Below, piece by piece: positions 7,295 through 14,912 of a stretch of DNA of 64,000 bases. The stretch is from NCBI GenBank assembly GCA_964448675.1, contig CAYUZU010000004.1, positions 186,001 to 250,000 of the forward strand, given 5' to 3'. Position numbers and translations under genes: made by a program. Source of the stretch: CAYUZU01 sp964448675. GTDB taxonomy: Bacteria > Planctomycetota > Phycisphaerae > UBA1845 > Fen-1342. The notes below the pieces were generated by a model that was not told where the DNA came from, searched no databases, and saw only the letters and a program-made list of their open reading frames with translations. Within the stretch, counting starts at the first letter, position 1. Every line of letters begins with the position of its first letter.

Positions 7295-8989
7295 ATGAGC
7301 GATCAACTGGTCGAATGCGTGCCGAACTTCAGCGAGGGCCGGGACCTGGGCGTTGTCCGGCAGATCACGGACGCGATCGAGTCTGTCGAAGGCGTGACCC
7401 TGCTCGATGTGGACCCCGGCAAGGCGACCAACCGCACCGTGGTGACGTTTGTCGGTCCGCCCGAGCCCGTGATCGAGGCGGCGGTGCGCGGCGGGCGCAA
7501 GGCGAAAGAGCTCATCGACATGCGCAAGCACAAGGGTGAGCACCCGCGTTTCGGGGCGATGGATGTCTGCCCACTGGTGCCGGTGCGCAATATCACCATG
7601 GACGAGGTTGTGCCCCTGGCGCACCGCCTGGGCCAGCGCCTGGGGGAGGACGTCGGCATTTCCGGCTACTTCTACGAGTATGCCGCCAAGACCGCAGAGC
7701 GGCAGAACCTGGCGACCTGTCGCGCGGGCGAGTACGAAGCGTTGGCGCAGCGGCTCAAGGACCCGCAGTGGAAGACGGACTTCGGGCCGGGCACGTTCGA
7801 TGCGAAGTACGGCGTGACGGCGGTCGGGGCGCGCGACTTCCTCGTCGCGTACAACGTGAATCTCAACACGACCTCGACGCGCCGGGCGAACGCGATCGCC
7901 TTCGACGTGCGCGAGAAGGGACGCAAGAAGCGCGAGGGGAACCCGCTGACCGGGCCGGTCGTCAAGGACGAGAACGGCAAGGACGTGTGGATCCCCGGTG
8001 CGCTGAAGTGCGTCAAGGGCATTGGCTGGTTCATCGAGGAATACGGCATCGCGCAGATCTCGATGAACCTCACGAACATCACGGTTACGTCGGTGCACGA
8101 GGCGTATGAGGCGTGCAAGCAGAAGGCCGAGGCACGCGGTGTGCGGGTCAGCGGCAGCGAACTGGTCGGGTTGGTGCCGTTACAGGCCATGCTCGACGCG
8201 GGGCGGTACTACCTGCGCATGCAGAATCGTTCGCTGGGGATTGCCGACGACGAGATGATCAAGGTCGCGGTCAAGAGCATGGGGCTCGACGACCTGTACC
8301 CCTTCAAGCCCGCAGAGAAGATCATCGAATACGCCATCGCGGCGAAGCAGCCGCGGGCCCGGCTGGTCGACATGACGGTGACGGGTTTCGTGCACGAGAC
8401 TGCGAGTGAAAGCAAGGCGCCCGGCGGCGGGTCCATCAGCTCGGCCATGGGCGCGATGGGCGCGGCACTGGGAACGATGGTCGCGAACCTGTCGAGCCAC
8501 AAGCGCGGCTGGGACGAGCGCTGGGAGGAGTTCAGCCAGTGGGCCGAGAAGGGCAAGGCGCAGCACGACGAGTTGCTCAAGCTGATCGACGACGATACGG
8601 ATGCGTTCAACCAGATCATGGCTGCATTCAAGATGCCGGCGGGAACGGACGAGGAGAGGGCCGCCCAGGCGCAGGCGATCCAGGACGCCACGAAGGGGGC
8701 GATCGAAGTGCCGCTGCGCGTGATGGAGGTGTCGCTGGCGAGTATGGAAGTGGCCAAAGCCATGGCCGAGACGGGCCTCGCGGCGAGTGCGTCGGATGCG
8801 GGCGTGGCGGCACTGGCGGCACGGAGCGCGGTGATGGGCGCCCACCTCAATGTCAAGATCAACGCGGCCGACGTTACCGACAAGAAGTGGATCGATGACG
8901 TGCTCAATCGCGCGGCGCAGATCGAAGAAAAGGCCATTGCGGCCGAACGCGAGACTCTCGACATCGTCGCGGGCAAGATTGCGAAGTAG
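7295..8989 (+). CDS. ftcD: glutamate formimidoyltransferase / formimidoyltetrahydrofolate cyclodeaminase
   Basis: This 564-residue bifunctional cytoplasmic enzyme of histidine degradation has two halves. Residues 1-300 are the formimidoyltransferase (opening LVECVPNFSEGRD, then KHKGEHPRFGAMDVCPLVP), which moves the formimino group from formiminoglutamate to tetrahydrofolate. Residues about 350-560 are the helical cyclodeaminase (SESKAPGGGSISSAMGAMGA, later GVAALAARSAVMGAHLNV), which releases ammonia to give methenyl-THF. Length and order match vertebrate and bacterial FtcD fusions. It has its own start after a probable terminator. No other hut genes are adjacent, so it may also serve one-carbon supply. 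Confidence 0.95.
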   Translation: MSDQLVECVPNFSEGRDLGVVRQITDAIESVEGVTLLDVDPGKATNRTVVTFVGPPEPVIEAAVRGGRKAKELIDMRKHKGEHPRFGAMDVCPLVPVRNITMDEVVPLAHRLGQRLGEDVGISGYFYEYAAKTAERQNLATCRAGEYEALAQRLKDPQWKTDFGPGTFDAKYGVTAVGARDFLVAYNVNLNTTSTRRANAIAFDVREKGRKKREGNPLTGPVVKDENGKDVWIPGALKCVKGIGWFIEEYGIAQISMNLTNITVTSVHEAYEACKQKAEARGVRVSGSELVGLVPLQAMLDAGRYYLRMQNRSLGIADDEMIKVAVKSMGLDDLYPFKPAEKIIEYAIAAKQPRARLVDMTVTGFVHETASESKAPGGGSISSAMGAMGAALGTMVANLSSHKRGWDERWEEFSQWAEKGKAQHDELLKLIDDDTDAFNQIMAAFKMPAGTDEERAAQAQAIQDATKGAIEVPLRVMEVSLASMEVAKAMAETGLAASASDAGVAALAARSAVMGAHLNVKINAADVTDKKWIDDVLNRAAQIEEKAIAAERETLDIVAGKIAK

Positions 8990-8991
8990 AG

Positions 8992-9072
8992 CGACGAAGC
9001 GACGGAGCGGCGGAGCGACGAAGCGGCGGAGCGACGAAGCGGCGGAGCGACGAAGCGGTAGGACGTCGCTCC
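8992..9072 (+). repeat. 16-bp tandem repeat and stem-loop after ftcD
   Basis: Three perfect copies of GCGGCGGAGCGACGAA occupy 9007-9022, 9023-9038 and 9039-9054, preceded by a diverged unit starting right after the ftcD stop. The last copy contributes GGAGCGACG (9044-9052), which pairs perfectly with CGTCGCTCC (9064-9072) across an 11-base loop. The array could therefore end in a transcript-terminating hairpin, although no T run follows. Confidence 0.75.
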
Positions 9073-9223
9073 GCTTTGTCGGTGGGCGGACTTCGCACTG
9101 CTTTGGCCGGCAGCGGCCGGGCGAGGCACCGGACGATCGCGCGGCTCGCAGTGCTGTGCCGCAAGGTCGCGGCACGTCCGTGTCGATCGCGCGCCTGGCG
9201 TCACGTTTTCACCGGCCCGGTTG

Positions 9224-9883
9224 TCACCCCTGCATCTCGCGCCACACGTCTGTCGGCGACGCGACGGCGAGAGAATGCGCCAGAATCTCGTCGATGGTGT
9301 GATCTGGCGGCGGGGGAATGTCGGCCAGGGACAGGACGATGCGGACGACGTCACTCAGGCCGGCAGCGGTGCGGTAGTGGCGCAGAAATCGCCGGGCCAT
9401 GAACTTCGCGATCACATCGTCGAGACCGCCAGTGTCAACCTGGCCAAGGCGGCCGACGCGCAGCGCGACATCTTGCGGGTCGCAGGGGGCGAGCGTGTCG
9501 TAGAAGCGCTGGACGATGCCGTCGTCTGCCACGACCAGGTGGTGGTCGAGTGCCAGCTCGATACTCATGTGCGCAAGGAAGTCGACCAGCGCCGCGTGCA
9601 CCCCGTCGGTGTCGACGGCGTTGCGAACGTCGCGCTGCCACTGGGCAAAAACGGGCAGTGCGTGAAAGCGCCGATCCGTTGCGACATGGTTGAGCAGACC
9701 GGCGCGCAGCGCGCCGTCGACGGGATCGGGGGTTTCGGCGGCTCGCACGGCCTTCCAGCGGATTCGGCGTCGGCGCGAGAACCGCAGCCACAGATCCGGC
9801 AGCACGACGCCGAGTGCGAAGTGCGGCTCGGCCGGCAGGTCGCAGACGTCGTGGTTGTAGACGAAGTGGCTGAGGTAGTTCAT
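9224..9883 (-). CDS. hypothetical protein, AcpH-like layout
   Basis: This 219-residue protein has no signal peptide or clear membrane helix. It starts MNYLSHFVYN, and has a GVVLPDL segment, a GLLNHVATDRRFHALPVF segment and DFLAHMSIELALDHHLV. The opening NYLxH and the His/Asp-rich helices recall acyl-carrier-protein phosphodiesterase AcpH and related metal-dependent HD-like hydrolases, but the match is by layout only. The start at 9883 lies directly downstream of a heptad repeat array and has no visible ribosome binding site. Function is unassigned. Confidence 0.6.
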   Translation of the reverse strand: MNYLSHFVYNHDVCDLPAEPHFALGVVLPDLWLRFSRRRRIRWKAVRAAETPDPVDGALRAGLLNHVATDRRFHALPVFAQWQRDVRNAVDTDGVHAALVDFLAHMSIELALDHHLVVADDGIVQRFYDTLAPCDPQDVALRVGRLGQVDTGGLDDVIAKFMARRFLRHYRTAAGLSDVVRIVLSLADIPPPPDHTIDEILAHSLAVASPTDVWREMQG

Positions 9884-9920
9884 GGAGAGAGTCAGCAGTC
9901 GTCAGTCCACAGTCGACGGC
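9884..9920 (-). repeat. ACTGNNN heptad array upstream of the AcpH-like gene
   Basis: Read on the minus strand, the bases before ATG 9883 form consecutive seven-base units ACTGTGG, ACTGACG, ACTGCTG, ACTCTCT. A similar ACTGAGA array precedes the GH65 gene at about 61.5 kb, at nearly the same distance from its start codon. Confidence 0.6.
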
Positions 9921-10075
9921 AGGCAGAGGCGACGAGCCAGCAGCGGTCAGCCGTCGGCCGGGCAATGCCGCGTTCGAAATCCAAAACTCAGAATGCAAAG
10001 AACGGCAGCCCCAGGGTGCCTTGGGGTGCGACGCTGCGAGCCGTGCATGGCCCGGTCCCGTCGGCCCCTTCTCCG

Positions 10076-10112
10076 TCACTTCATCACTTCGTCACGCCGT
10101 CCCTTTTCCATT
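10076..10112 (-). repeat. purine-rich 3' repeat tract after the aldo/keto reductase gene
   Basis: On the minus strand, about 20 bases after the aldo/keto reductase stop, the sequence reads GTGACGAAGTGATGAAGTG followed by ACGGAGAAGG. This is a diverged version of the GACGAAGCGACGGAG units found 3' of ftcD and of the HAD gene, again in sense orientation. Confidence 0.5.
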
Positions 10113-10131
10113 CGCTTCGCGGTTCGCCACT

Positions 10132-11070
10132 CTATTGCGGCAGCGGCCCGAGATCGGACGCGGCGCAATTGTCGGCGACCTGCTGGTCGGTCTTGGCCCC
10201 GGGGATCGCGACGTGGCACGCGGGATGCGTGATGCAGAAGCGCAGACTCACCTGCGCCATGGTCTGGTCCGGATAGCGATCGAACAGTGGTTGCTGCGCC
10301 TCCAGCTCCGACAGGTGCTGGTCCAGCTTCTCCGGCGACAGGTTCATCCGTCGGTGGTCATCCTCGCCAAACGTCGATTCCCGGTCGAATTTTCCCGTAA
10401 GAAGCCCGAACAGCAGCGGAATGCGCACGATGATGCCGATGCCGTACTGTTGCGCCTTGGGGAAGAGCACCTGTTCGGCATCGCGCTCCAGGAGGTTGTA
10501 GCGCACCTGAAGACAGTCGAGGACATCGTGGTGCTCGTCGAGCACGGGCGCTTGCTCGGTTTCCTTAAACGACTGCACGCTGAGTCCCACGTGACGGACC
10601 TTGCCCTGTCGCTTCAGCGTGTCGATCGCATCCCATGGGTCATCGCGGCGCAGGTGCTCCATGTCCGGGCTATGAAGCTGCCAGACATCGAGTGTGTCGA
10701 CATTCAGTCGCCGCAGACTCTTCTCCGCGGCTTCGATCAGGTAGGCCTTGTCATAATTCTGGCGAATGGCGCCGTAGCCGTCGTCGTCTTTCTCGGAGGC
10801 GTGGTAGAAGTCGTTGCCGCTCTTGGTGGCGATGATCACATCGCCCTTGCCGCGCTCCTTCATGACGCCTGCGATCAGTTCTTCGGAGTGGCCGAAGCCG
10901 TACGTGTCGGCCGTATCGACGAACGTGACACCACGATCGAGGGCGGCGTGCAGTGCGCGGCGTGACACGTCGTCATCGGTCGGGCCCCAGTGTGATCCAC
11001 CGATCGCCCACGCGCCGAAACCGATGGTCGAGACGCGCGGCCCGCGCGCGCCGAGTTGCGTGTATTGCAT
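10132..11070 (-). CDS. aldo/keto reductase
   Basis: This 312-residue NADPH-dependent oxidoreductase is a (beta/alpha)8 barrel. The catalytic tetrad is complete: Asp52 and Tyr57 in VDTADTYGFGHSE, Lys83 in VIIATKSG and His133 in VWQLHSPD. The C-terminal cofactor strand VAIPGAKTDQQVADN is typical of the YajO/general stress protein 69-like group. ATG 11070 follows GGAAGGAA and starts exactly at the first conserved strand (MQYTQLG); the longer frame adds 27 residues without support. Substrate is unknown; such enzymes often reduce aldehydes or sugars. Confidence 0.92.
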   Translation of the reverse strand: MQYTQLGARGPRVSTIGFGAWAIGGSHWGPTDDDVSRRALHAALDRGVTFVDTADTYGFGHSEELIAGVMKERGKGDVIIATKSGNDFYHASEKDDDGYGAIRQNYDKAYLIEAAEKSLRRLNVDTLDVWQLHSPDMEHLRRDDPWDAIDTLKRQGKVRHVGLSVQSFKETEQAPVLDEHHDVLDCLQVRYNLLERDAEQVLFPKAQQYGIGIIVRIPLLFGLLTGKFDRESTFGEDDHRRMNLSPEKLDQHLSELEAQQPLFDRYPDQTMAQVSLRFCITHPACHVAIPGAKTDQQVADNCAASDLGPLPQ

Positions 11071-11108
11071 CGTGTTGATTCCTTCCTGGTGGGGGCTTCG
11101 CAGCGACT

Positions 11109-12092
11109 TCAGCGCACATATCGATGCACACCGTTCAGCAGTCGCTCCCAATCAAACGCCGGCCCGGGATCGACCTTGACATCGGTCACGTGCCAGTGCC
11201 CGATGAGCCCGCTGAACGAGGCCATCTCGTCCTTGCTCAGCACCGTGCGGCACAGCTTGCCATCCGCGTCGCGCGGATAGTCCGGGCGAATTCGCGGCAA
11301 CACCTGGCACAGCGTGGCCGTCAGCTTGATCAACGATTCGTACTGGGCGTCGGTGAAATCGTACTGGTGCAATTGCCGCCCGTTGATTCTGTCGGTCACG
11401 ACGTCATTCCGCGCGGGTCGCGCGACGAAGTCCGGCGTGCGAATGCCCGTCTCCCCCAACCAGTCAGGAAAGGTCACGTACGGCTGCCCGTCTTCGTCGT
11501 GGGCGTACCACTCGTTGAGCGTCTTCATGTTCGGATACGCACCGATGTTGGCGATCTCGATGCCCACGCTGCGGTCATTGGCCGTCCCGGCATGCCAGGC
11601 GCGCTCCTTGAGGTCGAGCGTCTGGTAGATCGTACCGTCGAGGTCGAGCATGAAGTGTACGCTCAGCCCGCGCATGTCCTGCAACACCTGGAAGCACCGC
11701 CGCGATGTCCCGCACGCGTCGTAGTGCAACACGAACAAATCGACGTGCTCCTGCAATTCCGGTAGCGTCCAGCCGCGCTCGCGGATGGTCGTCTGTACCG
11801 CGTCCGGCACGTGGTGACGCATCGCCTCGAACCGCACCGGCGAATCACTCACCGGGTTGGTCGGGCGAAGCTGGTCAACGAACCGGCACTCGGCGCGATA
11901 GGCGTCATACCCGCCGGGGTCGGTCCAAAGCACGACTGGGGCGCCGGTGTGGTACAGCTTGCCGCAGACCATGATCTCGTCGCCGGCGCGCGGCAATGGC
12001 TGGCCGGGGCGGCCGTAGGGCGTTACGCAGCCGGTGGTCAGTAGCAAGATGGCGGCGAGCATCGAGAAGGCGAGAGAGCGCATCTGGGTCAT
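11109..12092 (-). CDS. N-acetylmuramoyl-L-alanine amidase lipoprotein (Amidase_2/AmpD fold)
   Basis: This 327-residue lipoprotein has a signal peptide ending in a lipobox (LLLTTGC, Cys22). The Amidase_2 domain spans about residues 130-325. The zinc site looks complete: His in VLHYDACG, His in the IGHWHVTD motif and Asp in VKVDPGPAFDW, with RAWHAGTAN also present. It should cleave the bond between MurNAc and the stem peptide at the cell envelope. ATG 12092 is preferred because an AGGA box precedes it and the signal peptide starts there; the longer frame begins in unconserved sequence. It lies 38 bases upstream of the aldo/keto reductase start on the same strand and may be co-transcribed with it. 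Confidence 0.88.
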   Translation of the reverse strand: MTQMRSLAFSMLAAILLLTTGCVTPYGRPGQPLPRAGDEIMVCGKLYHTGAPVVLWTDPGGYDAYRAECRFVDQLRPTNPVSDSPVRFEAMRHHVPDAVQTTIRERGWTLPELQEHVDLFVLHYDACGTSRRCFQVLQDMRGLSVHFMLDLDGTIYQTLDLKERAWHAGTANDRSVGIEIANIGAYPNMKTLNEWYAHDEDGQPYVTFPDWLGETGIRTPDFVARPARNDVVTDRINGRQLHQYDFTDAQYESLIKLTATLCQVLPRIRPDYPRDADGKLCRTVLSKDEMASFSGLIGHWHVTDVKVDPGPAFDWERLLNGVHRYVR

Positions 12093-12186
12093 GATCTGTT
12101 CCTGGCTCGAGGGTCGAGAGATCCTATCCGCGGCCCGCTGGCTTGGAGCGTAGCAGGCCGCGGCGGCGGTGTCCACGGACGACACG

Positions 12187-12861
12187 TCATGCGGGCTTTC
12201 GGCGTTGATGCAGCATCCACGCGACGAGCTGCGGGTTACCGTAGGCCGGGTCCCACGCCCGGTGCCCCACGCCACGGAGTTCGTCATAGCGCACGTCGCC
12301 GCCAGCATCGCGCACCGCGGCGACCATCCTGCGTGATTCCCCCACCGGCACGACCGGGTCGTCGTCGCCATGGAAACACCAGATCGGCAACTGGGCGAGG
12401 GGGGTGGCGTCCGCGGGGTCGCCGCCGCCACAGACTGGCACCAGGGCGGCGAAGCGTTCCGGCTGGCGGGCCCCGAGCGTCCAGGTGCCGTAGCCGCCGA
12501 GCGAGAGCCCGGTCAGGATGACCCGGTCGTCGTCGCACGCGTACGCGGCCCGCGTGGCGTCGAGCGTGGCCAGGGCCAGGGCCTGCATCGCCGGCTCTTC
12601 CCAGCGATGATCGACGGGAATCTGCGGCATGACGACCAGGGCGGGGAAGCGCTCCGGGTTGGCGCGAATCGCTCGGCCGAGCCCGACAGTGGTGTGGAAT
12701 TCGCCATCGTCGCCGCACTCACCCTTGCCGTGCATGAAGAGGATCACGGGCCAGGGCTTGGTCGGGGTATAGGCTGACGGCACCCAGAGCGCGTAGCGCC
12801 AGGTGCGGTTGTCGTGGTCGATGGTCTGCGGCACGAAGCCGGTCTGTGGCGTGTCACGCAT
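12187..12861 (-). CDS. alpha/beta hydrolase (phospholipase/carboxylesterase type)
   Basis: This 224-residue soluble hydrolase has a complete catalytic triad: Ser120 in GLSLGGYG, Asp168 in FHGDDDPVVP and His200 in GVGHRAWDPAY. The oxyanion-side strand VILFMHGKGE is at 39-48. The fold matches the short 'phospholipase/carboxylesterase' or polyhydroxybutyrate depolymerase-like esterases often found beside carbohydrate enzymes. No signal peptide is visible, so cytoplasmic action is inferred. The substrate is not predictable. It is divergent from the NlpC/P60 gene, from which it is separated by 87 bases. Confidence 0.85.
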   Translation of the reverse strand: MRDTPQTGFVPQTIDHDNRTWRYALWVPSAYTPTKPWPVILFMHGKGECGDDGEFHTTVGLGRAIRANPERFPALVVMPQIPVDHRWEEPAMQALALATLDATRAAYACDDDRVILTGLSLGGYGTWTLGARQPERFAALVPVCGGGDPADATPLAQLPIWCFHGDDDPVVPVGESRRMVAAVRDAGGDVRYDELRGVGHRAWDPAYGNPQLVAWMLHQRRKPA

Positions 12862-12948
12862 GGGCGGACTCCTCTTGCGAGTTGGCTTTCCAGGATAGCC
12901 CCAGTAGACTCAGTTGTTCCACCCCGACAAAGCGACAGGAGCAAAACC

Positions 12949-14880
12949 GTGAGAACCCTGTGTGTGATAAGCTGCGTGCTGCTGCTGGCCCCGTGGGCTA
13001 CCGGCGCTGAGCCCCCCAAGGAGGTTGATGTGGAGAAAGCCATCCGCGAATTCGAGCCGCTGTGGTTCCCGCCCAAGGGCGAGCTGCGCGGCTGGACGGT
13101 GGGGATCGATCCCGGCGGGCTGCGCTGTTCGTGGCAGGGCGCCTGCGTGTGCCAGGATGTCGGCCTGGTGACGGCGGCGCACCTGTATCACCTGGTGATG
13201 CTGGCGGGCGGGTCGCCCGTGCTGACGCGCGCCGACGACACGCGTGTCTGGTCGGGCGTCGAGAAGCAGGAGGGCTGGGGCGAGACGGAAGCGGCCCGGC
13301 ACGAGGCATCACGGCGGCACCGCATCGATCTCATTCGCGAGACGGACTGCGACCTGTGTGTGATCATCCGTTTCAACTGCCGGAGCATGGGCGTGTCCCG
13401 CGCTGATCCGCGGCCGCGCAAGCCGCCGCCGCTGCCGACCAAGCCCGCGCACGTAGTGCCCGGCGCGACGCGGAGTGACAGTCGGCTGGCACAGGCGCTG
13501 TCGAGCCACACCGGCGCAGAGCTGGGCGCGCCGCCACAGGATTGCGAGGGCTTCCTCGCCGCGCTCCAGGCCGCACCAGGGACCGGGGCGATCACGGCGG
13601 CCGAGGTGCACTGGGAGGTTGCGTATTCGCCGCATCCCGACATGGCGAAGCTCGACGTCACCACCCGCAAGTACTGCTTCGCGCAGGCCCGCAAGCTCTA
13701 TGACGCGATCGCGGCGTTCTGCACGACGCCGGGCGGCGGCCGGCAGGGCGACCGCGACCCCGTGCCGGTGCCCGACACGCCCGCCTCGGACAAGGGCTCG
13801 CGCGTGGCGCGCACGGCGCGCAAGGTCTGGCCGGCGGGAGACCTGCCGCTCGAGCGCCTCGATTGGTTCTGCCAGCGCTATGCCGCCGCCGCGATTACCA
13901 ACGCCAGCCTCGTCTACTTCGAAGTGACGGCCGAGCGGGACGGCGACGCAGTCGTCCTGCGCGGGGCGACGAACACGCCGCCAATCACCAAGGGCCTGCG
14001 GCGAGCGCTGACGGCGGTCGGCGTCGAGAAAGTACGCAGCGAGGTGCGCGCGTTGCCGGATCGGCAGCGGCTGGGCGACAAGCTGTTCGGCGCCTGCCGC
14101 GTTTCCGAGGCGCTGACCTTCGCCGAGGCGGGTGTGCGCAGCGGCCTGCAATCGCAGCTCCTGTTCGGCGAGCCGGTGTTTCTGCTGGACGAGGTGAACG
14201 GGCATTACCTGTTGCACGCCGGAGACGGTTACTGGGGCTGGGTTGATGCCGATGCGATCGAACCGATGACCGCGGCCGAGTTCGACGCGTATCTCGCCTT
14301 GCCTCGCGGCGTGGCCGAGCGCGAGATCAGTGCGGCATTGGACGGTTCGTATTCTGGCAAGCCGGACATTCGCATCCCGCGCGGCGCGCTGCTGGCGATT
14401 GCGGCCGACAATGGCGACGAACGCACGGTGCTGCTGCCCAACGGCCGCGAACTGAAGCTGCCGGCCGCGGATGTGGCCCGTTATGCTCCCAAGCCCGACC
14501 CGATGGAGCGCATCGCCGAAGCCCTCGAATTGCTCTACACGCCGTACGTGTTCGGCGGACGCTCGCCGCGCGGGCTCGATTGCAGCGGTCTGATCACCAA
14601 TGTCTGGGCCCGCGGCGACCAGACCCCCGCGCGCGATGCCTGGCAACAGGCGCTGTCCGGACGGCTGGTCGCGACGGCATGGCATCGGTCGACGATTCGC
14701 CCGGGCGACGTGCTGTACTTCATCAACTACACGGGCAAGGTGTATCACACGGCGATCGCGCTGAATGAGACGTACTACGTACACTCGGCACCGCCGTGCG
14801 TGCAGATCAGCAGCTTTGACCCGGACGATCCGCTGTACGAGCAGGCCAATCGCCAGTTCTTCATCGCCAAGCGGCCCTGA
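12949..14880 (+). CDS. secreted NlpC/P60 peptidase with degenerate N-terminal amidase domain
   Basis: This 643-residue exported protein starts at GTG 12949, six bases after AGGAG, with a signal peptide ending near ATGA|EPPK. Residues 45-250 have the Amidase_3 layout (GWTVGIDPGG, VLTRADDTR, CVIIRF), but all three zinc ligands appear lost: the His of DPGH is Gly, the Glu of the E(K)DVNL motif is not present in VCQDVGL, and the second His is Arg. An SH3-like region follows at about 390-510. Residues 520-643 are an NlpC/P60 domain with Cys545 in DCSG and His600 in VYHTAIAL. The active part should be an endopeptidase cutting peptidoglycan stem peptides; the front part probably binds wall. Confidence 0.85.
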   Translation: MRTLCVISCVLLLAPWATGAEPPKEVDVEKAIREFEPLWFPPKGELRGWTVGIDPGGLRCSWQGACVCQDVGLVTAAHLYHLVMLAGGSPVLTRADDTRVWSGVEKQEGWGETEAARHEASRRHRIDLIRETDCDLCVIIRFNCRSMGVSRADPRPRKPPPLPTKPAHVVPGATRSDSRLAQALSSHTGAELGAPPQDCEGFLAALQAAPGTGAITAAEVHWEVAYSPHPDMAKLDVTTRKYCFAQARKLYDAIAAFCTTPGGGRQGDRDPVPVPDTPASDKGSRVARTARKVWPAGDLPLERLDWFCQRYAAAAITNASLVYFEVTAERDGDAVVLRGATNTPPITKGLRRALTAVGVEKVRSEVRALPDRQRLGDKLFGACRVSEALTFAEAGVRSGLQSQLLFGEPVFLLDEVNGHYLLHAGDGYWGWVDADAIEPMTAAEFDAYLALPRGVAEREISAALDGSYSGKPDIRIPRGALLAIAADNGDERTVLLPNGRELKLPAADVARYAPKPDPMERIAEALELLYTPYVFGGRSPRGLDCSGLITNVWARGDQTPARDAWQQALSGRLVATAWHRSTIRPGDVLYFINYTGKVYHTAIALNETYYVHSAPPCVQISSFDPDDPLYEQANRQFFIAKRP

Positions 14881-14912
14881 GCACCCCTTGGCGGCTTGTG
14901 AGAACGATCGCG

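Noticed and set aside
9007..9072. Possible CRISPR array
   Set aside because: The units are 16 bp, directly contiguous and without spacers. No cas genes are present.
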